Positions 6,054 to 6,107 of a DNA stretch of 6,107 nucleotides are shown here, piece by piece. The notes under the pieces are model-generated. The model was not told the DNA's origin, did not search any database, and worked only from the letters and a program-made list of their open reading frames with translations. The stretch's first letter is position 1. The number at the start of each line of letters is the position of its first letter. Source of the stretch: an uncultured Pirellula sp. (GTDB taxonomy: Bacteria > Planctomycetota > Planctomycetia > Pirellulales > Pirellulaceae); the NCBI GenBank assembly GCA_903892365.1, contig CAITIF010000548.1, forward strand, positions 1 through 6,107, written 5' to 3'. Made by a program: the position numbers and the translations under genes.

Positions 6054-6107
6054 ACAATGAGAATATCCAACGCAGGCTCTGCTTTTCTGCGATTGGCAGC
6101 ACGATAC
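6039..6107 (+). CDS. Start of an unidentified gene (first 23 codons, runs off right edge)
   Basis: An ATG at 6039 opens a frame that stays open for 23 codons to the window edge. It is preceded by the strong ribosome-binding site AGGAG with an 8-nt spacer, the best such site in the window, and this is the main support. The visible protein begins MAFHATMRISNAGSAF and continues with LRLAARY. It is mildly basic and moderately hydrophobic, and too short to assign. A second in-frame ATG at 6057 would also be possible but has no good site in front of it. It lies 96 bp after the lipoprotein gene, on the same strand. Confidence 0.5.
   Translation, partial: MAFHATMRISNAGSAFLRLAARY

Noticed and set aside
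1..6107. tRNA, rRNA, CRISPR, insertion sequence or phage signals
   Set aside because: No cloverleaf, spaced direct repeats, transposase-like frame or terminal inverted repeats were seen on either strand.

Overview
The window looks like a chromosomal housekeeping region of a planctomycete, probably in the Pirellulales. This is an inference from protein style: a PpiD/SurA-like foldase with an N-terminal anchor, a TopA without zinc fingers but with a lysine-rich tail, mid-range GC, long spacers and weak ribosome-binding sites. I could not run a database search. No transposon, phage, CRISPR, tRNA or rRNA signal was found.

Layout, left to right. Positions 1-994, minus strand: the N-terminal 331 codons of a membrane-anchored periplasmic foldase of the PpiD/SurA type, running off the left edge. 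Positions 995-1650: a 656-bp divergent spacer with a duplicated ribosome-binding element, a candidate minus-strand promoter, two interleaved inverted repeats, a 7-bp long-range stem and a G/T-rich stretch before topA. Positions 1651-4335, plus strand: complete topA, DNA topoisomerase I (894 aa). Positions 4336-4607: a spacer with candidate terminator hairpins and a candidate promoter. Positions 4608-5405, plus: a 265-aa protein with the outline of an SpsF/NeuA-like cytidylyltransferase but lacking its key residues. Positions 5541-5942, plus: a small, very acidic predicted lipoprotein. Positions 6039-6107, plus: the first 23 codons of a further gene whose ribosome-binding site and start codon both lie in potential hairpins.

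The genes do not form an obvious pathway. TopA relaxes negative supercoils. The foldase and the lipoprotein belong to the cell envelope. The SpsF-like protein has a surface-sugar ancestry but probably does not do that chemistry in the standard way. The three genes after topA share its strand but are separated by 97-272 bp, so they may be separate transcription units.

The points most worth checking are the degenerate SpsF-like protein, the R-to-L change inside the DxDxE metal motif of TopA, the paired hairpins over the start of the last gene, and the interleaved inverted repeats between the divergent genes. I saw no convincing new multi-gene system.
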